A stretch of 64,000 bases of DNA from Clostridia bacterium (GTDB taxonomy: Bacteria; Bacillota; Clostridia; Oscillospirales; Acutalibacteraceae): positions 186,001 to 250,000 of the forward strand of contig JAFRQQ010000009.1 of the NCBI GenBank assembly GCA_017428525.1. Direction: 5' to 3'. The translations under genes and the position numbers were made by a program. Below, piece after piece: positions 42,391 to 49,162 of this stretch. Below the pieces are notes generated by a model. The model made no database searches, was not told the DNA's origin, and saw only the letters and a program-made list of their open reading frames with translations. Numbering within the stretch: the stretch's first letter is position 1; every line of letters begins with the position of its first letter.

Positions 42391-43028
42391 AAACACCGGA
42401 CGAGCATTTTAACGCATTGTTTGCCTCTTATCCCGCGCTGCAGCCGCTGCGCGAGAAGATCGGGCAAGCTTTCGAGCTCCTGCGGGAATGCGCCGCTGCA
42501 AATGCAACAATTCTGGTCTGCGGCAACGGCGGCTCCGCCGCGGACAGCGAGCACATCGTCGGCGAACTGATGAAGGGCTTTTATCTCAAGCGCCCGCTTT
42601 CCAAAGAAGATAAAGAGAACTTCCGCGCGCTGCCCGGCGGTGAAGCAATCGCAGATAAACTGCAATGCGGCATCCGAGCGATCTCGCTGGTCAGTCAGTC
42701 CGCGCTGATTTCGGCCTATGCAAACGACGTGGACGCGTCCCTCGTTTTCGCGCAGCAGGTCTACGCTTATGCTTCCGCGCCGCAGGACGTTCTGATCGCG
42801 CTGTCCACCTCGGGCAATTCGCTGAATGTGGTCAACGCGGCGATTGCGGCCAAGGCCGCAGGGATGCGCGTCCTATCGATCACCGGCGCCTCCGGCGGCA
42901 AACTCGCTGCGCGCTCCGACGTTGCCGTCTGCCTGCCGGCCGAATCACCTGCGCAGGTGCAGGAGCTGACGCTGCCGGTCTATCACACGCTGTGCGCGAT
43001 GCTGGAAGCGGCGTTTTTCAGCGAATAA
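42387..43028 (+). CDS. GmhA-like SIS-domain phosphosugar isomerase
   Basis: A 213-residue SIS protein most like sedoheptulose 7-phosphate isomerase GmhA: LVCGNGGSAADSEHIVGEL (about 46-64), AYANDVDASLVFAQQV (about 110-125), IALSTSGNSLNVVNAA (about 136-151) and LSITGASGGKLA. GmhA converts sedoheptulose 7-phosphate to heptose 7-phosphate. An insert (about 65-95) is longer than usual. The ATG overlaps the stop of the preceding gene, and a terminator follows, closing the operon. Confidence 0.78.
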   Translation: MKTPDEHFNALFASYPALQPLREKIGQAFELLRECAAANATILVCGNGGSAADSEHIVGELMKGFYLKRPLSKEDKENFRALPGGEAIADKLQCGIRAISLVSQSALISAYANDVDASLVFAQQVYAYASAPQDVLIALSTSGNSLNVVNAAIAAKAAGMRVLSITGASGGKLAARSDVAVCLPAESPAQVQELTLPVYHTLCAMLEAAFFSE

Positions 43029-43043
43029 GATTTCATAGCAAGA

Positions 43044-43082
43044 ACTCCCGCTCTGCCGAAACAGAACGGGAGTCTTTTTTAT
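43044..43082 (+). terminator. Terminator of the heptose-like operon
   Basis: ACTCCCGCTCTG pairs with CAGAACGGGAGT around a 5-nt loop, followed by a T-run at 43075-43080. Confidence 0.85.
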
Positions 43083-43094
43083 TCTCAGATCAAT

Positions 43095-44174
43095 TTATCT
43101 GGAATAATGCTCGTAGAGATATGTGATATCATCCGCATATTTGAGCATCGTGATCAGCTCGTCAAAATGCGTAAAGACATACTTCAGATCGGCATAGACA
43201 ACACGCGCGGTATGCAGAAGCGACGGCAGCGAACGCGCGGCGGGCTTCAGGCTCTCCGGCTGACTGTCGCCCGTTACGGTGTAGGAAAACTCCGCGGCGG
43301 CCGCGGCGTGGTCGGAGAACGAGTTGCCCTGCGCGTCGGTATAAATGATATAATCATGCGAAAGCGCGGTCAGCGTGACCGCATCGCCGCTGCGATAGAG
43401 AATGTGCTCCACGCTGTCCCAATTGCCCCAGTAATCGCCGCTGTAGGCGGAATAATCGGTGAAGCTGCCGTGGTTGACCGTGTCGGTCCACGCATCGGAC
43501 ATGCCGAGCCCGGTAATAAAGATATCATACAGATCAGCGCCCTCGCCGTTTGTAAAATGAAACGTCGAGTTGAAATCGCCCGTGATGATCACCGCGCGGC
43601 CTGCGGACTGCGTCTGCACAAACTGCTGCAGCTGCCGGAAATTCGACTGCCGTGCCGCAATCGATTCCGCGCCGCCGAACGCGTCGCCGTGCAGATCATA
43701 CACGTCGATGAATACGCCCTCCGCGATTTCAACCGCCGCATAAAGAAAGCCCTTCTGCGATACGATATCGCCCTCCCAGAGCATGCCGCCTTTTTGCGCC
43801 CAGGCTTCGCGCGCAACATTGTAAACCGGCGTTTTCGAGAAGAGATTCAGGCCGTCACCGGTCACGGGATTGTTTGCGCCGTAGGTGCGATAAGGCGCGT
43901 TCAGCCCCTTGGAGAACTGGGTATCATAGCTGAAATCCTCCTGCACGGCGATCAGATCGTAATCCTCCTCCGCAAGCGTCTGCCCGAGGGTGCGCTGCAG
44001 CGCTGATTTGCCGGAAGACGGATTCAGCGACGGGAGGCCTGCAATATTGTAATTGAGAAAGCGGAACGTACCGCTCGCCGGCGCATCCGCGTCCACAGCG
44101 CCGACCGTGCAGACGGGCAGCAGCAAAAGCACACAGAGCAGGCAAGCGACGCAGGAAAACAGAGTCTTTTTCAT
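43095..44174 (-). CDS. Secreted endonuclease/exonuclease/phosphatase-fold hydrolase
   Basis: A 359-residue protein with a clear signal peptide (about 1-26, KKTLFSCVACLLCVLLLLP). EEP catalytic motifs: LNYNIAGLP (about 39-47), LIAVQED (Glu near 80), a DLHGDA segment with His (about 161-166), VIITGDFNST (about 196-205) and a final NSFSDHAA (about 287-294). The fold includes DNase I, sphingomyelinases and inositol phosphatases. The opening motif resembles bacterial sphingomyelinases, but no decisive sphingomyelinase signature is seen. A helical C-terminal 70 residues is extra. It has its own GGAGAG site before ATG 44174. Confidence 0.75.
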   Translation of the reverse strand: MKKTLFSCVACLLCVLLLLPVCTVGAVDADAPASGTFRFLNYNIAGLPSLNPSSGKSALQRTLGQTLAEEDYDLIAVQEDFSYDTQFSKGLNAPYRTYGANNPVTGDGLNLFSKTPVYNVAREAWAQKGGMLWEGDIVSQKGFLYAAVEIAEGVFIDVYDLHGDAFGGAESIAARQSNFRQLQQFVQTQSAGRAVIITGDFNSTFHFTNGEGADLYDIFITGLGMSDAWTDTVNHGSFTDYSAYSGDYWGNWDSVEHILYRSGDAVTLTALSHDYIIYTDAQGNSFSDHAAAAAEFSYTVTGDSQPESLKPAARSLPSLLHTARVVYADLKYVFTHFDELITMLKYADDITYLYEHYSR

Positions 44175-44192
44175 CTTCTTTTCTCTCCTGTC

Positions 44193-44227
44193 AAAAAGAT
44201 AAAAGACGGCCGCCGAAGCAGCCGTCC
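44193..44227 (-). terminator. Terminator of upp
   Basis: On the minus strand GGACGGCTGC and GCGGCCGTC form a stem with a 4-nt TTCG loop (44205-44227), followed by TTTTATCTTTTT. Confidence 0.8.
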
Positions 44228-44234
44228 GATTGCA

Positions 44235-44864
44235 TTATTTCGTGCCGAAAATACGGTCACCGGCGTCGCCGAGACCGGGCACAATGTAGCCGTGATCATT
44301 CAGATGATCGTCCAGCGCCGCGACATAGATTTCCACATCCGGATGCGCCTTCTCCAGCGCAGCGAGGCCTTCGGGCGCCGCAATGATGCCCATGAACTTG
44401 ATCTGCTTGGGGCCGCGCTTTTTGATCTGCGCGATCGCGTCGATGGCGGAGCCGCCGGTGGCAAGCATCGGATCCAGCACGATCACTTCACGCTCGCTGA
44501 TATCGGCGGGCAGCTTGCAATAGTACTCAACGGGCATGAGGGTCTTCGGATCTCTGTAAAGACCGATGTGGCCCACGCGCGCGGACGGAACGAGCGCAAG
44601 CACGCCGTCCACCATGCCGAGACCTGCGCGCAGGATCGGCACGAACGCCAGCTTCTTGCCGTCGATGATCTTCGTTTTCGCCACGGCGACAGGCGTCTTG
44701 GTTTCAACCTCGCGCAGCGGCAGATCTCTGGTCGCCTCGTAGCAGATCAGCGTTGCGATTTCGCTCACGAGCGCGCGGAACTCCTTCGAGCCGGTGCGTT
44801 CATCTCTGAGGATCGTCAGCTTGTGCTGAATCAGCGGATGATCCATAATCATAACTTTTGCCAT
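44235..44864 (-). CDS. upp: Uracil phosphoribosyltransferase
   Basis: A 209-residue enzyme that salvages uracil to UMP with PRPP. Signatures: [16 protein letters not shown] at the start, [13 protein letters not shown] (about 76-88), and the PRPP loop [18 protein letters not shown] (about 125-142), with [11 protein letters not shown] as the typical end. It is the last gene of a long minus-strand run that includes rpiB and the tsa genes. CGGAGG precedes ATG 44864. Confidence 0.96.
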   Translation of the reverse strand: MAKVMIMDHPLIQHKLTILRDERTGSKEFRALVSEIATLICYEATRDLPLREVETKTPVAVAKTKIIDGKKLAFVPILRAGLGMVDGVLALVPSARVGHIGLYRDPKTLMPVEYYCKLPADISEREVIVLDPMLATGGSAIDAIAQIKKRGPKQIKFMGIIAAPEGLAALEKAHPDVEIYVAALDDHLNDHGYIVPGLGDAGDRIFGTK

Positions 44865-44909
44865 TCAGATTCAACCTCCGTTTATTTAAAAGTCATTCTG
44901 TTTTTCAAA

Positions 44910-45353
44910 TCAGAAGCGCTCTTCCAGCGCCGTGATCTGCGCGATTCTGCGCGCATGGCGCTCCTCGCCGCTGAACGGCGTATCCAGGAAAAGATCAACC
45001 AGCTCGATCGCTTTTTCCGGCGTTACGACGCGGCCGCCCAGGCAAAGGATATTCGCGTCATTGTGGCGGCGGGTCATTTCAGCGGAAAAGGCGTCCGAGC
45101 AGCAGGCGGCGCGAATGCCGCGCACCTTATTCGCCGCCATGGAAATGCCGACGCCGGTGCCGCAGAACAGCAGACCGAGCGCGCATTCGCCGCTCACCAC
45201 CGCGCGCGCAGCCTTTTCGGCATAAATCGCGTAGTCGGCGGATTCGGGCGTGTAGGTACCGTAATCCTTATACTCGATGCCGCGCGCATCCAGATGCGCC
45301 ATCACGGCGGTTTTTAGTTCGAGACCTGCATGGTCACAACCCAAAGCAATCAT
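44910..45353 (-). CDS. rpiB: Ribose 5-phosphate isomerase B
   Basis: A 147-residue RpiB/LacAB-type enzyme interconverting ribose 5-phosphate and ribulose 5-phosphate. GCDHAGLELK (about 5-14), GLLFCGTGVGISMAANKV (about 60-77, with the catalytic Cys of the CGTGVG loop) and HNDANILCLGGRV (about 96-108) identify it. Its ATG overlaps the tsaB stop. Ribose 5-phosphate feeds PRPP, used by upp just downstream. Confidence 0.93.
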   Translation of the reverse strand: MIALGCDHAGLELKTAVMAHLDARGIEYKDYGTYTPESADYAIYAEKAARAVVSGECALGLLFCGTGVGISMAANKVRGIRAACCSDAFSAEMTRRHNDANILCLGGRVVTPEKAIELVDLFLDTPFSGEERHARRIAQITALEERF

Positions 45354-46045
45354 ACGGATTCTCCTTTTTTGATTTTTAATTCCCGCTCTGCCTGCGGCAG
45401 GCGCAGATAAGCAGGCGTCAATTGATCCGGCGGATCAAAGTTTCCGTTTGCAAGCGCCGCGCGCGCGACGCCGTAAGCGTGCTGAAATCTGCGGCTTTCA
45501 TCGGCCAGACGGCCCTGCGGAAGCTCTTTGCAGGCATCCGCGGCAAGCATAGCGCCGTCGCCGGCAAAATAGACCGGGCGGTCATAGGCGCGCAATCGCG
45601 CCGGCAGCGCAGCTGCAAGCATCGCTTCATCCGGCGTCAGTCGCGTCACAACGCCGTTTTCAACCGAAAACAGCGCTGTGTAAACCTGACCGCAACGCGC
45701 ATCCATCGCGGCGCAGATCACCGCGTCCGTATCGCAAAAGCCGTAGGCAATGCTCTCCAGCGTCGAAACACCGGCGCACGGGCGCGCGCCGACCGCAGCC
45801 AGACCCTTCACGGCAGCCACGCCGATGCGAACGCCGGTGAAGGACCCGGGGCCGGCATTGACGGCAAAGGCCTCCACGTCGTCCACGGTCAGATCCGCCT
45901 GCCGCAGCGCGTGATCCACCATGGCCATCAAGGTGCGGCTGTGCGTCAGACCGGCATTCACAAAGCAGGCGCTGATCAGATGCGCATCCTGCGCAACAGC
46001 GACGCTTGCGGTTTTTGCGGAGGAATCAATGGCCAGGATTTTCAA
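45350..46045 (-). CDS. tsaB: tRNA threonylcarbamoyladenosine protein TsaB
   Basis: A 231-residue ASKHA-fold protein: KILAIDSSAKTASVAV opens it, GLTHSRTLMAMVDHAL (about 33-48) and NAGPGSFTGVRIGVAAVKGLA (split at about 63-84) are TsaB hallmarks. It is the TsaD partner needed for t6A at position 37 of ANN-decoding tRNAs. It sits next to tsaE and overlaps rpiB by 4 bp. tsaD is not in the window. Confidence 0.92.
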   Translation of the reverse strand: MKILAIDSSAKTASVAVAQDAHLISACFVNAGLTHSRTLMAMVDHALRQADLTVDDVEAFAVNAGPGSFTGVRIGVAAVKGLAAVGARPCAGVSTLESIAYGFCDTDAVICAAMDARCGQVYTALFSVENGVVTRLTPDEAMLAAALPARLRAYDRPVYFAGDGAMLAADACKELPQGRLADESRRFQHAYGVARAALANGNFDPPDQLTPAYLRLPQAERELKIKKGESV

Positions 46046-46046
46046 A

Positions 46047-46472
46047 TCAGTCAGCTCCGATCACGGTGATCCGCCGCTGGGACGGATCCGAGGTTTTGTC
46101 GATCGTAATGCGAACGCAATCCTCCGGCAGCGCGGCTTCAATATTTTCGCTCCATTCGATGAGAAGATATGCGCCGGTATCGATATAATCGAAAAATCCG
46201 GTCGAATACAGATCCTCCCACCCAGATATGCGGTACATATCAAAATGATACAGCGTTTTGCCGCCGCCGCGGTATTCATTCACAAGCGCAAAGGTCGGGC
46301 TGCTCACCGCAGCGTCGATGCCGAGACCGCGGACAAAGCCGCGCGCAAAGGCCGTTTTGCCCGCGCCCAGCTCGCCGAACAGCGCAATCACCGCGCCCGG
46401 CTTGCAATGCGCGGCAAGCGTTGCGGCCAGCGCTTCGGTTTCCGCCGGACCGTGCGTGAGATATTCCGTCAT
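46047..46472 (-). CDS. tsaE: tRNA threonylcarbamoyladenosine ATPase TsaE
   Basis: A 141-residue P-loop protein: LFGELGAGKTAFARGFVRGLG (Walker A GELGAGKT about 31-38), SPTFALVNEY (about 56-65), HFDMYRI and LIEWSEN (Walker B-like). TsaE drives the t6A cycle with TsaB and TsaD. Two ATGs lie six bases apart (46478 and 46472); AGGAAGG is at good distance only from the second. It is followed after a single base by tsaB. Confidence 0.9.
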   Translation of the reverse strand: MTEYLTHGPAETEALAATLAAHCKPGAVIALFGELGAGKTAFARGFVRGLGIDAAVSSPTFALVNEYRGGGKTLYHFDMYRISGWEDLYSTGFFDYIDTGAYLLIEWSENIEAALPEDCVRITIDKTSDPSQRRITVIGAD

Positions 46473-46474
46473 GT

Positions 46475-46858
46475 TCATCCTTCCTCTGCCTTTTTCGCAG
46501 AGACGATCTCCGCGCCGAACGGCATCAGAGAGAGCTGCGCAAGCTTGAAGAACTGCTTGCCGAAGGGAATGCCGACGATCGTGATGCACCAGAGCAGGCC
46601 GAACAGCGCGTTTTCCAGCGCCATGGGCAGACCGCTGAAAATGATCCACACCATGTTTACCAGCGTCGACACGACGCCGCCGCGATAGCGGATCTCCTTG
46701 CCGAAGGGCGAAAAACTCATCTTCGCGAATTTAAAGCACTGTCTGCCGATCGGTATGCCGACGATCGTGACGCACCAGAGCAGACCGGCAATCCACCACG
46801 ACAAGCCGCTGATCAGACCGCCGAACAGGAACCACAGAATATTCCCGATCGTTTTCAT
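46475..46858 (-). CDS. YccF-family inner membrane protein
   Basis: A 127-residue membrane protein with a duplicated YccF motif: LLWCVTIVGIPIGRQCFKFA (about 27-46) and GLLWCITIVGIPFGKQFFKLA (split, about 87-107), each followed by a Ser-Pro/Met-Pro-Phe-Gly turn. Four hydrophobic helices are predicted. The role is unknown. Its stop lies just inside the tsaE leader, and 17 bp separate it from the GDPD gene upstream. Confidence 0.88.
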   Translation of the reverse strand: MKTIGNILWFLFGGLISGLSWWIAGLLWCVTIVGIPIGRQCFKFAKMSFSPFGKEIRYRGGVVSTLVNMVWIIFSGLPMALENALFGLLWCITIVGIPFGKQFFKLAQLSLMPFGAEIVSAKKAEEG

Positions 46859-46875
46859 TGCAGTTTCCCCTGCCC

Positions 46876-47646
46876 TCAGCCGGCGGATTCAAAACGCTCT
46901 ATAAGCGCATTGACCTGGTCGGGCACATTGGTGATGATGCCGTCCACGCCGCATTTCAGCATCCGGTTGACAAGATCCGGGCTGTCAACGGTCCAGACGT
47001 TGACGCCGATGCCGTTCTGATGCAGCTTCTCAACATAGTGCTTGTTGACAAAGGAAAAATGCGGGTGCAGATACTCCACGCCCAGCTCCTTGGCAAAGCC
47101 GACATAGTTGAAGATCATCTTCTGCCACGCGATCTTGCGGTCCGGGCTGTAGAGGAAGCCGGTCTTGCACTTCGGGTCGATCTTCTTCGCTTCGATCAGA
47201 AGCTCATGGCTGAAGCTGGAGATCAGGAGCTTGTCAAACAGTCCGTGCGCTTTCGCGTCGCTGATCGTCTTTTCCACAAGCCCCGTTTCGCCGTGCAGCG
47301 GCGTTTTCAGCTCGATATTCATCACGGTGATATCCGAATTCTCGCAAAGGGTCAGGAACTCTTCCACGGTCGGCAGCGTCACGCCCTTGAACTGCGGGCT
47401 GAAATAGGAACCGAAGTCATGCGAGCGCAGCTCCTCGAGCGTCATGGACGCGACTTCGCCGGTCCCGTCGGAGGTTTCGTCGATCGTGTAGTTGTGGCAG
47501 ATGACAGGCACGCCGTCCTTCGACAGATGCACGTCCGTCTCAAAGCCGTCCACGCCGATTTCCAGCGATTTCTGAAACGCGGGGAGCGTATTCTGCGGAG
47601 CCTGTTTATTGGCGCCGCGATGAGAGATCACCTTGCAGATAGCCAT
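46876..47646 (-). CDS. Glycerophosphodiester phosphodiesterase (cytoplasmic)
   Basis: A 256-residue GDPD TIM barrel without signal peptide. SHRGANKQAPQNTLPAF (about 8-24, catalytic His), GVDGFETDVHLSKDGVPVICH (split at about 31-51, metal-binding Glu/Asp and His) and GVNVWTVDS (about 210-218) are typical. It releases glycerol 3-phosphate from deacylated phospholipids. Start ATG 47646 follows AAGGTGATG; a 7-codon extension is less likely. A second, membrane-anchored GDPD lies at 52 kb. Confidence 0.9.
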   Translation of the reverse strand: MAICKVISHRGANKQAPQNTLPAFQKSLEIGVDGFETDVHLSKDGVPVICHNYTIDETSDGTGEVASMTLEELRSHDFGSYFSPQFKGVTLPTVEEFLTLCENSDITVMNIELKTPLHGETGLVEKTISDAKAHGLFDKLLISSFSHELLIEAKKIDPKCKTGFLYSPDRKIAWQKMIFNYVGFAKELGVEYLHPHFSFVNKHYVEKLHQNGIGVNVWTVDSPDLVNRMLKCGVDGIITNVPDQVNALIERFESAG

Positions 47647-47653
47647 AAACGCA

Positions 47654-47854
47654 TCACCTTTCTTCATCGAAGAGCGTGCAGCCGCTTTGCCGGAACTGCG
47701 CGATCATTTCCTCCGCCCGCGCGCGGGTCAGGCCGAAATGCGCGCAGAGACAGTCGATGCAGCAAAAAGACTGCGCTCCTCTGTTTATCATTTTTTTGTG
47801 AAAGCCAATGTCATTGCGGTCCAGAACACGGCCGCAGCGCGTGCAGGTCTGCAT
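47654..47854 (-). CDS. Small cysteine-rich zinc-binding protein
   Basis: A 66-residue protein with CTRCG (residues 4-8) and CCIDC (about 31-35), a likely treble-clef or ribbon zinc site, followed by a helical half ending in GCTLFDEER. The pattern is found in a small clostridial protein family with no known function. It is packed between the alpha-galactosidase (3 bp) and GDPD (7 bp) genes and so is surely translated as part of the operon. Confidence 0.65.
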   Translation of the reverse strand: MQTCTRCGRVLDRNDIGFHKKMINRGAQSFCCIDCLCAHFGLTRARAEEMIAQFRQSGCTLFDEER

Positions 47855-47857
47855 CGC

Positions 47858-48979
47858 TTATTTCGCCAGCTTGCAGATGTAGCACTCGCAGTCGTGCGCG
47901 GGGATACGGCGGCGCAGGAATTCCTTCTTGACGCCGAGGCTCTCGCCCGTGAAGACGTCCGTCATCTCCAGACCGTAGCCGGAATCGGCGGGAATGCCGA
48001 GATTTTCAAAGAACACGCAAAGATGCGTATCGTAATCGTTGAGATTGGCCAGCATGATCGCAAACTCATTGTCGGAGAGAATCTTGACAAACACGCGCGC
48101 GTCATTCTCACGCTCCGGCGCAAAGCACGGCCGCGCCTCGGGATCCTGATTGATCCGCAGGAGGGTTTTGTTCGTGACAAGCGCCAGCGTTTTCTCGCTG
48201 AAGGTGCGGATATCGCCGCCGAGCATGAGCGGCGCGCTGAACATACACCAGAGCGCAAACTGCGTTTTATAATCGGTATCGTTGCAGCCCGTGGAGCCGA
48301 CGTTGCCCTTGCCGTACATGCCGATGGTCAACATATCGATATCGTTAAAGCAGCCGACGGCGGAATAGGCAAGATTGTCGATCTGGCTCAGCGCGATCTC
48401 GCGCATGGAGGGGAAGGAATCGTTGATATCGCCTGTGGAGCGGAACATATGCGCGCCGGCCGAACGGATCCAGGTGTGCACGTCGTCGCAGCCCCAGTTG
48501 CACGCGGAGAACAGGATCTCGCGCCCGCAGGCCTTGAGCGCCATGCCCATCTTGCGGTAAAGCAGCGGGCCGTTCGCCGTGTTGGGCTTGTAGCAGTAAT
48601 CGTATTTCAGGAAGTCCGCGCCGTATTCGGCAAAGGTTTCCGCATCGAGGAACTCATGGCCGAACGAACCGGGATAATCCGCGCAGGTGCGCGTACCGGC
48701 GCAGGAATACATGCCGAATTTCAGACCCTTTGCGTGCACATAATCGCTGACCGCCTTCATGCCGTTGGGGAATTTCGCCGGCTCCGGCACGATCTTGCCG
48801 GTTTCGGGGTCGCGTTCGCGCTTGCTCCAGCAGTCGTCGATCACAAGGTATTCATACCCCGCGTCGCGCAGACCGGTCGCAACCATCGCGTCCGCCGTTT
48901 CCTTGATGACGGTTTCGTTGATGTCTTCGCCGAAGGTATTCCAGGTGTTGAATCCCATCGGAGGCGTTTTAGAAAGCAT
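47858..48979 (-). CDS. Alpha-galactosidase, GH27
   Basis: A 373-residue cytoplasmic GH27 enzyme. PPMGFNTWNTFG (about 6-17), LVIDDCWS (about 45-52), FLKYDYCY (about 122-129, catalytic nucleophile Asp), and NDIDMLTIG with SAPLMLGGDIR (about 207-245, acid/base Asp region) are family hallmarks. It cleaves alpha-galactosides such as melibiose or raffinose-type sugars after uptake; no transporter is adjacent. It heads the minus-strand run down to upp, with its own promoter at 49013. Confidence 0.9.
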   Translation of the reverse strand: MLSKTPPMGFNTWNTFGEDINETVIKETADAMVATGLRDAGYEYLVIDDCWSKRERDPETGKIVPEPAKFPNGMKAVSDYVHAKGLKFGMYSCAGTRTCADYPGSFGHEFLDAETFAEYGADFLKYDYCYKPNTANGPLLYRKMGMALKACGREILFSACNWGCDDVHTWIRSAGAHMFRSTGDINDSFPSMREIALSQIDNLAYSAVGCFNDIDMLTIGMYGKGNVGSTGCNDTDYKTQFALWCMFSAPLMLGGDIRTFSEKTLALVTNKTLLRINQDPEARPCFAPERENDARVFVKILSDNEFAIMLANLNDYDTHLCVFFENLGIPADSGYGLEMTDVFTGESLGVKKEFLRRRIPAHDCECYICKLAK

Positions 48980-49012
48980 AATTCCATCTCCAATCCTTCA
49001 TTGTTATTCTTT

Positions 49013-49041
49013 ATTTTAACAGACTCTCACTTATATTGCAA
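49013..49041 (-). promoter_or_regulatory. Sigma-A promoter of the alpha-galactosidase run
   Basis: On the minus strand TTGCAA (49036-49041), 17 bp, TAAAAT (49013-49018), 33 bp before the start. Confidence 0.7.
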
Positions 49042-49091
49042 GGCTAAACGAAGAAAAATGAAGAATTTCGGCGGCAACTTTTCGATGACAC

Positions 49092-49120
49092 TTGATTTTT
49101 TTGCCGTTATTAGATATGAT
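49092..49120 (+). promoter_or_regulatory. Sigma-A promoter of the glycosyltransferase fusion
   Basis: TTGATT (49092-49097), 17 bp, TATGAT (49115-49120), 42 bp before ATG 49163. It diverges from the alpha-galactosidase promoter. Confidence 0.65.
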
Positions 49121-49162
49121 AAGAAAAAGATGACCGAAAACCATTGTAAAGGATTGGTCTGC

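Noticed and set aside
47633-49162. Long upstream extension of the glycosyltransferase frame
   Set aside because: It is antisense to the alpha-galactosidase; a good ribosome-binding site and promoter place the real start at 49163.
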